Assembly (NCBI RefSeq): GCF_010183535.1
Contig: NC_071333.1
Coordinates: forward strand, 7,562,587-7,626,586
DNA length: 64,000 nucleotides
Reading direction: 5' to 3'
From: Caenorhabditis remanei
Taxonomy: Eukaryota > Nematoda > Chromadorea > Rhabditida > Rhabditidae
The position numbers were made by a program, and so were the translations under genes. Positions 23,763 to 34,233 of the stretch are shown piece after piece. The notes beneath the pieces are model-generated. The model was not told the DNA's origin and searched no databases. It worked only from the letters and a program-made list of their open reading frames with translations. Each line of letters opens with the position of its first letter. The first letter of the stretch is position 1.

Positions 23763-26700
23763 ATGTCTGAGGTGGATGCTCAAGAAGAGTTTCACGACGC
23801 CCCGGAAGAGGCTGTCATTGAGATTCAGAAGGAGTTTGTCGCCGAGATTGAGCAAGATAACAGCAATGCTCAACAAGCTGGTAAATTTAAAACTGTTCAG
23901 TGTCATAGAATAATATTCAAAATATTCAGAAGGAGAAGAGGACCAACTTGTGACCGCTGAAGCCGACGACGAAAAGAGCGCTCAGCAGGTTGATGAGGAC
24001 CGTACTGAAGATCAGGTACTGTAATATTATATGTTCAATTAACGGGAAAATATAAGGTTCGAAAAGAAAGTCCTGACATGATTTTTAATATTAATAACAC
24101 ATACCTCGTTGTTCAAAGAAATATCCGAGTTTTGCCTTCAGTTTTCTTCTTTTTTTTCTTTTTTCTGACAATATTATCACCTCTGGCTAACAAACAACAG
24201 ATACTGCTCACTTATCTGTGTTCCTCTGATTCTATTTCTTCTTGTTCTTTTTGGTATCACTTGCTATATCATCTCTTATTATCTTGTCCCACACCTAACC
24301 TATCCCGTAAACAACTTTTGCCCAGGCAACCATCCCACCCGTCAACGACTGATATCGTGATATAAGACAAGAGATTGCTCAATGCGTAGGAGTCCTTTTT
24401 CTCTCTCCTCGGCAAAGACTGAGACCTCGACCAAACCTTATTTTTTCTTCCTAGATCCCCTCTGTCTCTGTCGTTTGCAAAACGCAAACAACCAGTCACC
24501 CAACCCTTCGCCAATCAGTCAGCTTGGTCTAGAAAATCGGCAATAATTAGTTTGATCCGATTCCAATGTGATCATACCTTTTGAATTTTTTAAGACTATG
24601 TTTTAAATACTCAGAAGCATTTTTCTGAAGATCTCAGACAAACTAAAAATATAGCGTTCATCAATTTTTTAATTTGCAAAAAATGTGGCATCTTTCTTAA
24701 ATTTTATGTTCTGTCCGCAGTTTTATATCCACTATGTTCATTTCTCGCCGAAGTCACGAGTAGAATGTAATGTTTTAAAAATTTCTAAGAACCAGATGGT
24801 GCCTTCTTTCATTGCTACCACCAGATTCAACCTGTTCGGTTTAGCTCTTTTACTCTCTCTCTATAGCTGCCAGATCAAACAAATCAACATCTGACTTGTG
24901 TGAGTGGGTATATACTTTGCCCACTTATGTTTATAGGTGTTCGTCACTTTCTGCTCAAGTGCAACTTTTGTTCCGAGCATCTATGATTTTTGAGGTTTCA
25001 GGTCCCCGATATCACTGGAACGGAGTACGTGGACCCAATGACGACAAGCATGGACGGAATCGAAGATCTTCCAGCCAATGAGGAGACTCAAGTAAGATTT
25101 TTGATTTTCCTACTTTATAACTCTCACTAGAATACTAAATTACGTAATAATCACTTAATGTTGTAATACCAACCAAGTTTTGTTTATATCCATACATTTT
25201 CTTTTTCAACGTTAGTAGTTTTAACATACTCATATTAGAACCACTACCCAGAAAAACACAAACTCTAATTTTTTCAATTCATTTTTCTAATTCCTACTAA
25301 TCAGTTCGAAGACACAATAATCGAAGAAGACGAACTTCCGGATCAATTAGAGTCAGCGGAACATCAGGAACCGCGCTCAGAAGTTATTTCCTCAGTTATC
25401 GAGGAGGAAATCATTGAAGAAGAAGAAATTGAGGAGAGCGATTACGTGAGTTTCATTAACATTCTACTCATCAACAGAAGAATTAATCAACCAGCCTGCT
25501 AGATTAGAACTTCTTCTATTAAACGCCTTCTATAAAACAGAAAACTCTTATCTCAGGTCGAAGAATCAGCTCCAGCCGCTGAAGAGGCAGCTCCAGCTGA
25601 GGAAGCCCCAGCTGAGGAGGCAGCTCCAGCCGAGGAAGCTGCTCCAGAAGAGGCCGCTCCAGCTGAAGAAGCTCCAGCCGAGGAGCCAGTTGTTGAAGAA
25701 GCCGCCCCAGAAGAAGCTGCTCCAGCAGAGGAAGCTCCAGCAGAGGAACCAGTTGCTGAAGAAGCCGCTCCAGCTGAGGAACCAGTTGTTGAGGTAGCTG
25801 TTGAAGAAGCTCCAGCTGATGAGCCAGCGGCAGAGGAAGCTGAGCCAGAAGCAGAGAAACAAGAGTTTGAGCTTCAAGCTCCACCAGAGGGCAAGCGGCC
25901 ACGCACTCCAAATGATTTGGATACCCCAGCAGCCGATGAGGAGCCAGTTGCAGAAGAAGCAGACGCTTCCTCTGAGGTGCCACCAACTCCAAAAACTGCT
26001 GCTTCGGGTAAATACACCTTTGCGAAGAATAAAAATAGTACTGTTTAATCTTTCCAGAAAAACAATCAGTCCCACCAACTCCAAAATCAGCTGCCCCATC
26101 CGAGGTGCCAGCTACACCAAAATCCGCTGCCCCATCCGAGGTTCCACCAACTCCAAAGTCTGCTGCACCCTCTGAGGTGCCACCAACACCGAAGTCGGCT
26201 GCTCCTTCCGAGGTTCCACCAACTCCAAAATCCGCAGCCCCATCGGAGGTGCCACCAACTCCAAGATCTGCTGCTCCATCGAGTGTCCCACCAACACCAA
26301 GATCGGCTGCGCCATCAGATGTGCCCCCAACTCCAAAGAGTAACGGGCATATTGCCAATGGTAGCATTCCAGGAACTCCATCAGTTGCCCAGGAAAGGTA
26401 CGTATTCTTTGACATACCATGTTTCTTCAATTTCTCTGCATGAACCTATCCCTCCCAAACACACCACTAACTTTTCTTTTCATTTCACCCCTCAAACCAC
26501 GCACCATTTCAGCGCTAAGGCTACTCCAGTTGCCACCCCAGCGGCCACCGCTACTCCAGCTGCGACAGCTACTCCAGCTGCAACTGGAACACCAAAGGCT
26601 GAAACTGCTTTCAACTTTGAAGAGACTCCTGCCACACCAAGATCCAGTGTGCCAGCTACTCCAATTGATTCAAATTTGACTACTCCAGCTGCTCCAAAGA

Positions 26701-29619
26701 CACCAAAAACTCCAAAAACCCCACGCACGCCACGTACCCCACGCACTCCAAAAACACCAAAAACTCCAGCTGCGTGAGTTTTCTCCTATGCACTTTCTAC
26801 ACTTTTCTATTTTTTACGTTTGGCTTCTCCTACTTTTAGTTCAAAAATACATTCATCTATGAAATAACTGTAAATTAATTTGATTCAGAGCAGAGCCAGA
26901 ACCAGAGCCAGTTGAGGAAGAACCAGTTGCCGAGGCTGAGCCAGAGCCAGAGCCAGTGGCAGAGGAAGCTGAGCCAGAGCCAGTAGCAGAGGAAGCTGCT
27001 CCAGAACCAGAAGCTGAAGAAGCTCAAGAACCAGCTGCATCTGAGCCAGAGCCAGTTGCTGAAGAAGCTGCTCCAGAACCAGAAGCTGTTGAGGAGCCAA
27101 TCCAAAAGACTGAGGTTGCGGAAGAGGAATCTGCTCCACCAGCAGCTCGTCAATCATCTCCATCTCCACCACCAGCTCGTCGTCGTGTTCAATCACCATC
27201 TCCGGAACGTCAACGTTCTTCACGTCACGCTGATCGTGACATCACTAGCTACGACGAAGATTCGTACAGAACTGTTCCACCACCAAGAATCCCAGCTGCC
27301 ACTTCCTTCTCTTCGTGGAGTCCACCAGACAAGCAGAGCTACACTCCAATCAGGTATCATATTTCATCCAACAGAATAAACGTTCAATTTCTTTTTAGTC
27401 CATTCGTGAGCACTGCTAACAAATATCGCAACGAGTATACCTCTGGCACCAGCTACCGCCCAAGCAACATCTACACCTCTCACTTTGACGATATTGTTGC
27501 TACCGGAGCCTTCTCATCTGCTCTTTATTCTACTACTCGTTTGATTGAGAGATCACGCAGTCGTACTCGTGAACGCAAGCAAGCTATGAGATCTCAAAGA
27601 TCTGCTTCAAACTATTACAGGTGAGAAACTTATCAAATTCTGAAACTTTTTCTACTCGGATCTTTCAGATACGTCTCTCAATACCCAGCTCCAACCCGTA
27701 CCCGTGAATACTCAACACCTCCAAGCCATGCTATCAGCCGTCCACCAAGCCGCGCTTCCAGCTTTATCTCATTCCTTGACTATTCGGATGCTAAGCAAGG
27801 AGAACTCTCCCGTGGCAACTCCCGCACTTCCATCTACGGAGATTCACTTTCCAGAAGCACTTCCCGCGCTAACGTTGACGCTTATTATGGCGGTGGCAGA
27901 CTTTCTCGTGTTGACAGTTACGTTCGTGATATCCACACTCCATACGAATACGAGGTAAGGGGGGTTTCGGGGGCTATCTGATGGGAAGAAACTTAACAAT
28001 AAGAAGTGAGAAGTGCTATACAAACATTAGAAATGCGATATCAATTCTATTGGGTTTTCAATTCAATCATTCTTTTAGGTTCCATCCACATACGACAGAT
28101 ACCGTTCATCGTCCCGTGGACCAGTTTCTTATTCAACTGTTAACGGATACACCGTAAGTTTGAACATTTTGTGTGAAACACTGGTGTCTAATAGGTCTAT
28201 TTGTCAAGAGGTCTCTCAAGTGACAGAACTTGTCAATGATCGCTTTAACTATTTTGAGTTACTTTATTATTTTGCCTGCTTAACTGAAAGAGTATAATAT
28301 TGGGATTCGAAAAAATCCAATTTTTTGGAATGAGCAATTTTAAGTTTTTTCTGCAAGATGTCTGATGCATCAGTTCAGTTTTAAGTTTATGTGATCGTTT
28401 TTTTTTTGCTTTCTCTCAGAAAAAGATATTGTATCTATCATCCGGTGAAGTGCAGTAGCAAACACAAACAGTATGGTAACAGTAACTCGAGGCGAAAAAT
28501 ACACGCACTTTGCGAGTCAAGCGGAGGAGACAGTTGAGCAGCACAAACACCTGAGCCCACTTTAAACCCCAAGGCAACAAGAAAAAAAGTCGTTGGGGCT
28601 GCGCTCATCTTATCCTCGCAACTCAAAAGCATCCACACAGGAGCCAATCGGTTGCTTGTTGCGTTTCCTGCTCCTTTCTCCGCTTGGTTTTGAAAAGGAA
28701 AAGCCAGAGCGTTCCATCCACTTTTCTGGGAGCTAGACCTCATCCCGGACACTTCACCTAAATACATTTTTCTCCTTATCCTCCCACCACTTTTTCGCTA
28801 GTCTTGTCAGATAGTTTTCTATTGACTTGGTCTAGTCCAGCAGCCGCCACCAGTTGCCAGATCTCATCATTCACCAAATATAACTATGTATCTCTTCTCG
28901 AAAAAACGCATATTCAGACAAAAATTCGACCTTGTAAGTTAAGAATAAGTGTTGCTGAATGAGCCTGTAAAATTGACACTGTTTCTGACCATTAATTGAA
29001 TATCAAAAGATCAAACCAGTGTTTCACACAATAACCAACACATTCTTGACTCCCCACCCGTTCACCAATGATTCCAGGCGTATACCTCATCTCCATCTTA
29101 CGTTGAAACTGATTCCACCCGTAGAATGAAGAGATATCAGAGAGATACAAGCCCGGCGATGGTTCGCAGCATGTATGAGGTCAGAGCATCAAGACCTTTT
29201 TTTATCCATGCCCCATGTCCCAAGACAATTTTAACGTCCTTGTCTAACCAGTCCCTGTTTGGTGTTGACTAACCGGAATGCATGCTCAAATTCCGGAAGC
29301 AAATGTCACGTGTCATCTGATTTTCAGGGACGCATTGGACAACTCGAAAGATCGCTGTCTCGCGAAGTGATCCAGAAAGACAGAGTATGTTGTTTTGTCC
29401 ATTTATTTTTCAGCAGTCATGTAGTTTCTCTGAAATTGTCCTTTTTTATATGTTATATATGTAAAAATTCAGTTGCGCTCCGAGTACCAACAGTTGTCCT
29501 CCAAACTTGACCAGGCTGTCCGTCAAATGGAATTGCTCAGGTCTAATTCATACAGCAGCTATCGTGGACAATCTCTTCCCCGCACTAGCGTCTACTCCCA
29601 CTTCTATCCGCACTACTAA
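23763..29619 (+). CDS. Pro/Ala/Glu-rich repeat protein with C-terminal coiled coil
   Basis: Fourteen predicted exons (23763-23880, 23930-24015, 25002-25091, 25305-25445, 25557-26007, 26058-26397, 26513-26773, 26889-27353, 27399-27620, 27669-27954, 28079-28153, 29078-29179, 29328-29384, 29473-29619) give 946 residues with every phase compatible. Order: acidic N-terminus (MSEVDAQEEFHDAPEEAVIE), AP/EE-rich stretch, seven near-identical 12-residue units (PPTPKSAAPSEV type), a TP-rich run with repeated KTPKTP/RTPRTP, a second EPEPVAEEA block, an SP/Arg-rich segment, a long Ser/Tyr/Arg region, and a coiled coil from about residue 878 (GRIGQLERSLSREVIQKDR onward). Composition suggests a disordered cytoskeletal or structural protein with many proline-directed phosphosites. 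No family was recognised, and no enzymatic motif is visible. Confidence 0.85.
26070..26336 (+). repeat. 36-bp coding minisatellite
   Basis: Within exon 6, seven consecutive copies of a 36-bp unit encode P-[PA]-T-P-[KR]-S-A-A-P-S-[ESD]-V. Later copies change K to R and E to S or D. An eighth partial unit (PPTPKSNGH) ends the array. Such arrays vary in copy number by slippage or unequal crossing-over. The antisense strand is open through the array, producing a long but spurious reverse ORF. Confidence 0.85.
26697..26767 (+). repeat. TP dipeptide-rich coding repeat
   Basis: A run of (K/R)-T-P triplets, eight in succession (KTPKTPKTPRTPRTP and on), occurs in exon 7. Each Thr-Pro is a minimal site for CDK- or MAPK-type kinases, and the basic residues resemble microtubule-binding proline-rich regions. 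The function is inferred only from composition. Confidence 0.7.
28886..28933 (+). CDS. Internal alternative first exon of the repeat protein gene
   Basis: Inside the 924-bp intron 11, ATG at 28886 starts MYLFSKKRIFRQKFDL and ends exactly at a strong GTAAGT donor in phase 0. This is the phase needed to join exon 29078. About 440 bp of comparatively GC-rich sequence lies directly upstream and could be an internal promoter. The short isoform would have about 117 residues, keeping only the coiled coil and tail and dropping all repeats. Confidence 0.5.
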
Positions 29620-30162
29620 ATGTCATATTTTCCCAATTTTAGTCTCTTAGTTGCATCCACTTTTCCATGTCATGTTTTTCAATTGATAATGTTACTTTTT
29701 ACATTTTCAATCTAGCTTCCATTCTATTTTCACAATTCTTTAACTCTTCGCACCTCTAAACGCTGCAAAGTTTTGATGAAATCTCCTGATTCTGCAGGAG
29801 TGATGTTCAAATTATCTTTATACTACAATCAAATTTGACTTTTCTCTATTTTCTTCTGTTCTGCAACCACCCCTCTTCTTAATTTCATGACTATCCTTTA
29901 TACCTGTATAACGTTTATATTCTGATAACACGCAAAAAGGTAAGAGAATGGATATGTAACTGTTTGTGCAGTGCTGTGACAATTTCATGTTTTATTCCAC
30001 TTATTTGTTTCATTTAATATGTAGACCCGACCCCAAATGACAAAAACATAATATTTCTATCACATTAGACTTTTGTGTAACACTAACTAGAATTCAACAC
30101 CTATTAGAGTGTGTAATACTTGACACATCTCGAACAAACCTTCAATGTTTCCAACTTTTCAG

Positions 30163-30273
30163 CCCGTATACACCTCCCAGTATGGAAGATCAACGACTGA
30201 TAAATCGGCCGGATATTCGGCGCTCCATAGCTTATACTCTGGATTTGCGCGCGACTGGGCTACCTTCAACTGA
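30163..30273 (+). CDS. Possible alternative last exon of the repeat protein gene
   Basis: After a CTTTTCAG acceptor, phase 0 reads PVYTSQYGRSTTDKSAGYSA then LHSLYSGFARDWATFN and a stop. Its Tyr/Ser/Thr-rich composition matches the upstream protein, and phase 0 fits splicing from the exons ending at 28153, 29179 or 29384. The same nucleotides are also open in another frame (see the 68-residue ORF), so the exon may be dual-coding. Confidence 0.4.
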   Translation, partial: PVYTSQYGRSTTDKSAGYSALHSLYSGFARDWATFN

Positions 30274-30436
30274 GAGGTGAGGAATACGGAGGGAACTTAT
30301 TCTAATTTCAATTTGTGTTTTCAGGTGGCGTTTGGGAAATGTTGTTTATGGTGGTTTGTATCGCAAGAAATACGATCCTGACCTAGAAAAAGCTGTTCAA
30401 TATTATAGTTCATGTGCTAAAAGAAGAAGATCCTAA
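30182..30436 (+). CDS. Small basic 68-residue protein
   Basis: Exons 30182-30276 and 30325-30436 join at AGAG/GTGAGG and TTTTCAG in phase 2. The product begins MEDQRLINRPDIRRSIAYTL and ends QYYSSCAKRRRS; the second exon (GNVVYGGLYRKKYDPDLEKA) looks strongly coding. The acceptor at 30162 lies 543 bp after the previous stop, so the transcript could be a downstream operon gene that is trans-spliced. Alternatively it is read only as an out-of-frame tail of the larger gene. No family is recognised. It converges on the minus-strand gene at 31.0 kb. Confidence 0.5.
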
Positions 30437-30881
30437 ACATTTATATTTAGCCAATCCCATCCTCCTACTTTTGACCCCCTCTCTCTTCCATCTCTGTTTT
30501 CTGTTTATTTCTCCTAAAGACACACATTTTTCTTTGAGTCCGTGATGCCAAGTCATTGAAAATTATCCTTCCATATTCAAAACGAAACGAACATCTGAAT
30601 TTAGCTTTGTAGATTTTTGTCAGTTTTTATCTCTATTGAATTTCTAAACGATGCTTCTTTTCTTGAATTTGTCTGAAACTAACACCAAGCCTTTCCAAAC
30701 AAAAAACTAACCTTTTCTCCTATCTATCTTTCCAACACCCAGACATACTGCCTATTGTAAACATCAACACATTTTTTGTATTTTTTTGTATTAATTCAAC
30801 AACAATACGTTTGATCATTATCTTCTTTCTAAAACCCTTTTGTAGATTTTATCATTTGATTGAATTTTGAATTTTGTAATG

Positions 30882-30887
30882 AATAAA
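30882..30887 (+). terminator. Polyadenylation signal AATAAA
   Basis: An AATAAA about 450 bp after the 30436 stop is the likely 3' end of the plus-strand transcripts in this region, 138 bp short of the convergent minus-strand stop. Confidence 0.45.
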
Positions 30888-31024
30888 GTGAAATGAAGAA
30901 AAATTGTTTATGGACATGAAAAAACAAAGAATGAGATGAACCCGCTGTACAATAAGAACTGAATGAACGAAAATAACCAGATGGGATATAACACCGTAGA
31001 ACGATAAGTCATGTCGAAAAGGTT

Positions 31025-31390
31025 TTAAAGATCAGTGATTCCACTCCATGGATCATTAGAGCAAACAATCGTTGCTGGCACTTGCATCACTTTGAAAAAT
31101 CCAGACCACATAAGTGGAAGGCCAAAGAAGCAAATCGACCTGAAATATGAGTACATTTCAAAAAACAATTTCTGAGGACGTTTACTTTTTTAAACAAGCG
31201 TAAAAGTACATTAAATTGATTTCTTATCTTATCAAGTCAGAGAAACTACTTTCAAATGTTAATTCGTTTCCGATCAAATTAGTCCTTCAACTTACATTAT
31301 AAATCCAGTTGCTGTAGAAGCAAGGGTAGCAGCTTTGCGCTGTTCATTGTACACTCTCTCCAATTGAAGGCTGATTTTGGATTGGCTCAT
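31025..31390 (-). CDS. Small single-pass membrane protein, 69 residues
   Basis: Exon 1 (31390-31296) and exon 2 (31139-31025) join in phase 2 with a GTAAGT donor and TTTCAG-type acceptor. The ATG follows directly after an acceptor-like TTTTCAG, as expected for a trans-spliced start. The N-terminal half is amphipathic and charged (MSQSKISLQLERVYNEQRKA). A hydrophobic segment (GFIMSICFFGLPLMWSGFF, about residues 29-47) follows, then a short polar tail ending WSGITDL. No known family is recognised; the layout suggests a small organelle or endomembrane protein. The neighbours give no functional hint. Confidence 0.65.
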
Positions 31391-33517
31391 CTGAAAATGG
31401 GCAACTTATTAGATAATGAAAAAATGAGAATGAGGAATAGAAGGCGTGTGAAAATAGTAGATTGAAACAAAATAAGAACCGGCTACCCGGCAGCGCAAAG
31501 ATTAGGATGAGAGTATCTATCTACAGGCGCTCTTAAATTTTTAAATGTGGAAAGGAAGTGGTCGAAAGGAATCAAGAAAGGGGAACGAAGAGAGTGGAGA
31601 ATTGGGAAGAACGACTGATCGAGTGGTCGGAACCTGACAAAGGGAACAAATAAACTATGGATGGAAAGGTTGGTGGGGGCAAGTCAAAAGGAAAGTTCAT
31701 TGGAGAAAAGTGATTGCGCGACGCTGCTTTGTGTTATAAAGACGAATTCACAGACAAATTTAAGAAGTTCGAATTCATCGTTGTTATCGGATGATTCTAT
31801 TTGTGACTAACACTTACTGACTGACCATGGTTACCGAACAAAGAAGTTTCAGTAACCCTTCTCAATAAGAAGATTAGTCAGGCATTAATAGGAGTAAGAT
31901 CTTACCTCCTGACCCATCGGTCAACCGTCATCCTTTTTATACTCCGCCTAATCGAAACAATATCTTCACGCTCCCCAAACTAGAGCGTGTTATACTCTGG
32001 TTTTATCTTATTCAAAACCAGTTTCTTGAATCATATGATAGTTTCGAAATCCGTGGTCAACCTCAATCCCTCCCACCTGCACCTCGATCAGATGTTCTGA
32101 CGAGTGTGTGTCCTTGACATACTGTATTGGATGTATGTAACAGTACCAGGTGGTTACTTGTTGCTTATCTCAATCTATGTATCTTTTTCTCTTGCAAGAT
32201 TGAAGATTATCCATCGCAATGCGATCATGTGCTAGGGATACGAACCAGTGATCTTGGAAATTTGGAATTGGTGATTGACCAACTGTATAAACAGATTTCA
32301 AGGAGGTCAAAGTCAAGAACGGAAGCAAAACAATGACGATATCGAATTGTCTTGTATGGCGAACATTAGGTGTTCCTTTAGATAAGGGAAAATGTGACTT
32401 TCATTTTCTCCACCTATCCCTTTTTTCATTCTCTGTTTTCACTAACCGAAGTCATTAATTTTGAAGAATTGTCAGCAAGTAGGTAGGCACATTAGGGAAA
32501 GTTTAAAAGCAAACACCTGGATGGAATACAAAATAACCTTTGGTTCAGAAAAAGTTGTAAGAAAAACAAAAAGAAACGGTATTTAAAAAAGTAAAACTTA
32601 ATGGGTTCGGAAGAAGGAGAAAAAAAAACGGGAAGAGGGCAAAAACACACGGAATGGGCGCCCGGCGCCGAAGCATTTCATTCTTCATACAAAATTGTGT
32701 TACTGGAGCGATTCGAATGGATACGGATCGACCTTGACTTAGTTTTCGCCTCTTTTTCCGATAACAGGCCGACTATCACTTTCACTACCTTTTATGTCAG
32801 TTCAAGCGCCGACCTTTTTTTGCACAGGCAGTTGGAGAGAAATTAGGAAAAGAAAATGGGAGAAGAAGATAGAAAAGTGAAAATAAGAATGAGAGTAATG
32901 AAAGAGAAATGGACGACTTCCGAGATAAGCAATCAGTTTCTCTTGACCTTTTCAGGATAATAAGAAACAAAAACGGATTTAAACACAACAACAGTCAGGA
33001 CAACAAAAAACACTTATTTTTAAAGGAACGATAACTTATTATATACAGTACAGTAATAACTGGAAAAGAAATCTCACAGATTCACAGAGTGTGCAGACTC
33101 CATAACAGTATTTTGGACATAATGAGAAAGAATTTTTATTTCTGAAAGTGCAAGTTTATGTGAAGCGTATCTACGTAAATACAGGTGACCTCACCACAAA
33201 AATTAATCCTGAAGATGGAACAACGTTAGTTCTAATCTAGATGCAATCATCACTATTCAAACTTTTTTACAAATGGTGAACGTAAGCAAGTAAAAATGCT
33301 GAACTAAAACAGAAATCGGTTTTTCGTTATTCAAATTATGTCACGTTAATTCAACTCAACTATCCATTTTTACTATTTTGTAAATAGTTATGAGAAAATT
33401 TTTATTGTCACAATCCGAATAATAATCTTGTACATTCAATACTCATGAAAATCTAACATTTCGTTCTATTCTACACATATACTTGCAAAAATACTCTTCG
33501 AACCACAAAGTACACTC

Positions 33518-33610
33518 TTATTTTGAAGAAGTGCAAAACGATAAGCCTTTGCTGACCTCCGAAGTCACAAGATGTCGCCGATCCGTCTTGACACAATTAG
33601 TACCGGTAAT
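33518..33610 (-). CDS. Orphan terminal-exon-like segment (uncertain)
   Basis: Behind a CCGCAG acceptor the minus strand reads ITGTNCVKTDRRHLVTSEVS then KGLSFCTSSK and a TAA. The composition is more protein-like than nearby frames. It lies downstream of the CCDC6-like gene and could be an alternative last exon, but the phase (0) does not match that gene's last internal exon (phase 2). Confidence 0.2.
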   Translation of the reverse strand: MTGTNCVKTDRRHLVTSEVSKGLSFCTSSK

Positions 33611-33650
33611 CTGCGGAGGAGTGTGAATACGAGATCTCCCATCTGTACGC

Positions 33651-33743
33651 GCATTCCATTCTTCTTTTTCTCATCTTGATTTTGATCAAATACTTTCAAA
33701 CCCATTCGATGGGGGTTCGATTCCCCCCGAATGCGGTTTTTTT
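33651..33743 (+). other. tRNA-like relic with B-box and T-run
   Basis: A 5-bp stem and 7-base loop (GGGGG-TTCGATT-CCCCC, from about 33714) reproduces a tRNA T-arm and contains a B-box match. It is followed by GAATGCGG and a run of T residues as in a Pol III terminator. CGCATTC upstream near 33652 is complementary to GAATGCG. No A-box or cloverleaf D-arm or anticodon arm is visible, so it is not a functional tRNA. Confidence 0.35.
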
Positions 33744-34233
33744 TTTCAATTTGTTCAATTGGTAATTTGATATATTTTCTCGGCCAAAAATAATTTATTG
33801 CTCACATTTGCCAAATAAAAGGGAAACCCTTCCCTAATTATTTACAAATGAGTGATAGCGTTAAATAATAATGGAAGAAAAATTACACATGAAAGCAGTT
33901 GGGTTGAAGCGAGAAAAATTTAGAAGTGGATAAAAAATATAGATGACGAACAAAGCTTCAAACCATTATGCGTAAAGCTGCAAAGCGTTTAATAACAAAC
34001 TGCGCAATCAGTACAAAAATTAGTGATTTTCAGAATAAAGTAAAAAAGACCAGTGGTGTTGGTGGATGTGATGGATGAGCTTGGTATGTTTACACCTTAC
34101 AGTAATTGTACCAATGGTCATAGTTCTCATTGGGAAACGGGGGTCTAGCTAAGCATCGGGACTGATAAACAAAATGGGCATGGGCAAATTAGGAATAGCA
34201 TAGTGGATAAGGAAAGAAAGATCCAGATGGTAC

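Larger units (their letters stand above)
31391..34233. other. Intergenic region, 31.4-34.2 kb
   Basis: About 2.8 kb holding the promoter of the 69-residue gene and the 3' region of the CCDC6-like gene. Open frames near 32.1-32.3 and 32.6-32.8 kb lack motifs. Two items stand out: a coding-like minus-strand segment at 33518-33610 and a tRNA T-arm-like element ending in a T-run near 33.7 kb. Confidence 0.5.

Noticed and set aside
25519..26430. A 303-codon ORF on the minus strand across the repeat protein exons.
   Set aside because: It is the antisense shadow of the GCT/CCA/GAG-rich repeats, crosses introns of the sense gene and translates to GVGGTSDGAAD-type repeats.
31800..31840. A CCATGGTTAC-containing sequence resembling half an X-box upstream of the 69-residue gene.
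   Set aside because: It has three mismatches to the X-box pattern and lies about 430 bp from the start, farther than usual.
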